Assembly: GCA_020217265.1 (NCBI GenBank)
Contig: JAIWOS010000031.1
Coordinates: 1 to 15,439 of the forward strand
Reading direction: 5' to 3'
DNA: 15,439 nucleotides
Origin: Thiobacillus sp.
GTDB lineage: Bacteria > Pseudomonadota > Gammaproteobacteria > Burkholderiales > Thiobacillaceae
Shown: piece by piece, positions 15,137 through 15,439 of the stretch
Layout: every line of letters begins with the position of its first letter
Position numbering within the stretch: position 1 is the stretch's first letter
Notes under the pieces: model-generated
Told to the model about the DNA's origin: nothing
Seen by the model: the letters and a program-made list of their open reading frames with translations, nothing else
The model's database searches: none
Position numbers and translations under genes: made by a program

Positions 15137-15439
15137 ATGCACATCGGCATTCCCAGGGAAACCAAGGACAACGAATTCCGCGTGGCGCTGACGCCCGACG
15201 GCGCGCGTCAGCTGACCGAGGCCGGACACCGGGTGTCGGTGGAAGCCGGCGCCGGCGCGGCGGTGGGCTACGGCGACGATGCCTACCGCGCCGCGGGCGC
15301 GGTGCTGGCCGATGCCGCCGCCGTATGGGCGGCCGAGCTGGTGGTCAAGGTGAAGGAGCCTCAGCCGGACGAGGCCGCATGCCTGCGCGCCGATCAGCTG
15401 CTGTTCTGCTACCTGCATCTGGCCGCCGCGCCGGCGCTT
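15137..15439 (+). CDS. ald: alanine dehydrogenase, N-terminal part (cut by window end)
   Basis: The first 101 codons match alanine dehydrogenase, the NAD-dependent enzyme interconverting L-alanine and pyruvate plus ammonium. IGIPRETKDNEFRVALTP (3-20) carries the substrate-binding Arg15. VKVKEP (70-75) carries Lys73, and YLHLA carries His94, corresponding by spacing to Lys75 and His96 of the Mycobacterium tuberculosis enzyme. The transhydrogenase alpha subunit (PntA) is related, but the VKVKEP and FCYLHLA pattern favours Ald. A strong Shine-Dalgarno, AGGAG at 15127-15131, lies 5 nt before the ATG and decides the start. The frame has no stop before the window edge, so the gene simply continues outside. 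It begins 29 bp after the TIGR03790 gene on the same strand. Confidence 0.93.
   Translation, partial: MHIGIPRETKDNEFRVALTPDGARQLTEAGHRVSVEAGAGAAVGYGDDAYRAAGAVLADAAAVWAAELVVKVKEPQPDEAACLRADQLLFCYLHLAAAPAL

Overview
This 15.4 kb window is a dense, GC-rich stretch of bacterial chromosome. The protein families, the soluble GAF/PAS sensor kinase, the class 2 PyrD, the YecA/SEC-C protein and the exosortase-associated TIGR03790 protein together suggest a betaproteobacterium of the Thiobacillus/Rhodocyclales type. That placement is inferred from remembered family distributions, not from a search. I see no phage, transposase, CRISPR array or rRNA, and gene content and base composition look like core chromosome throughout. 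No stretch longer than about 130 bases lacks a gene.

Layout from left to right. (1) Minus strand: the 5' part of a tRNA-Ala(GGC), cut by the window edge, with a clear sigma70-type promoter. Upstream of it is a two-gene unit, an SseB-family protein followed by a GlcD/D-lactate-dehydrogenase-like FAD oxidoreductase. (2) Plus strand: a soluble GAF-PAS histidine kinase overlapping (ATGA) a response regulator made of two receiver domains and no output domain. (3) Minus strand: an integral membrane CbiM-like protein followed by a very large HrpA-type DEAH RNA helicase. A 19-bp inverted repeat lies between them, and a second, REP-like palindrome sits in frame inside hrpA. (4) Plus strand: a tight three-gene unit of a YecA/UPF0149 protein with a SEC-C zinc tail, a HAD-IB phosphatase and a PDC/Cache-like sensor-domain protein. 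(5) Minus strand: a penicillin-binding-protein-5-type D-Ala-D-Ala carboxypeptidase. (6) Plus strand: pyrD, overlapped by a secreted TIGR03790-family protein, then the N-terminal third of alanine dehydrogenase, cut by the window end.

Most genes are housekeeping: pyrimidine synthesis, cell-wall trimming, RNA helicase, alanine catabolism and tRNA. The less explained parts are: (a) the pyrD-TIGR03790 overlap, which implies exosortase biology elsewhere in the genome; (b) the two-receiver regulator, in which each receiver has lost a different conserved residue; (c) the palindrome built into the hrpA reading frame; and (d) a perfect 13-bp inverted repeat centred between the divergent carboxypeptidase and pyrD genes. 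I did not find a convincing wholly new multi-gene system. The best candidates for new biology are the TIGR03790 protein and the repeat elements.
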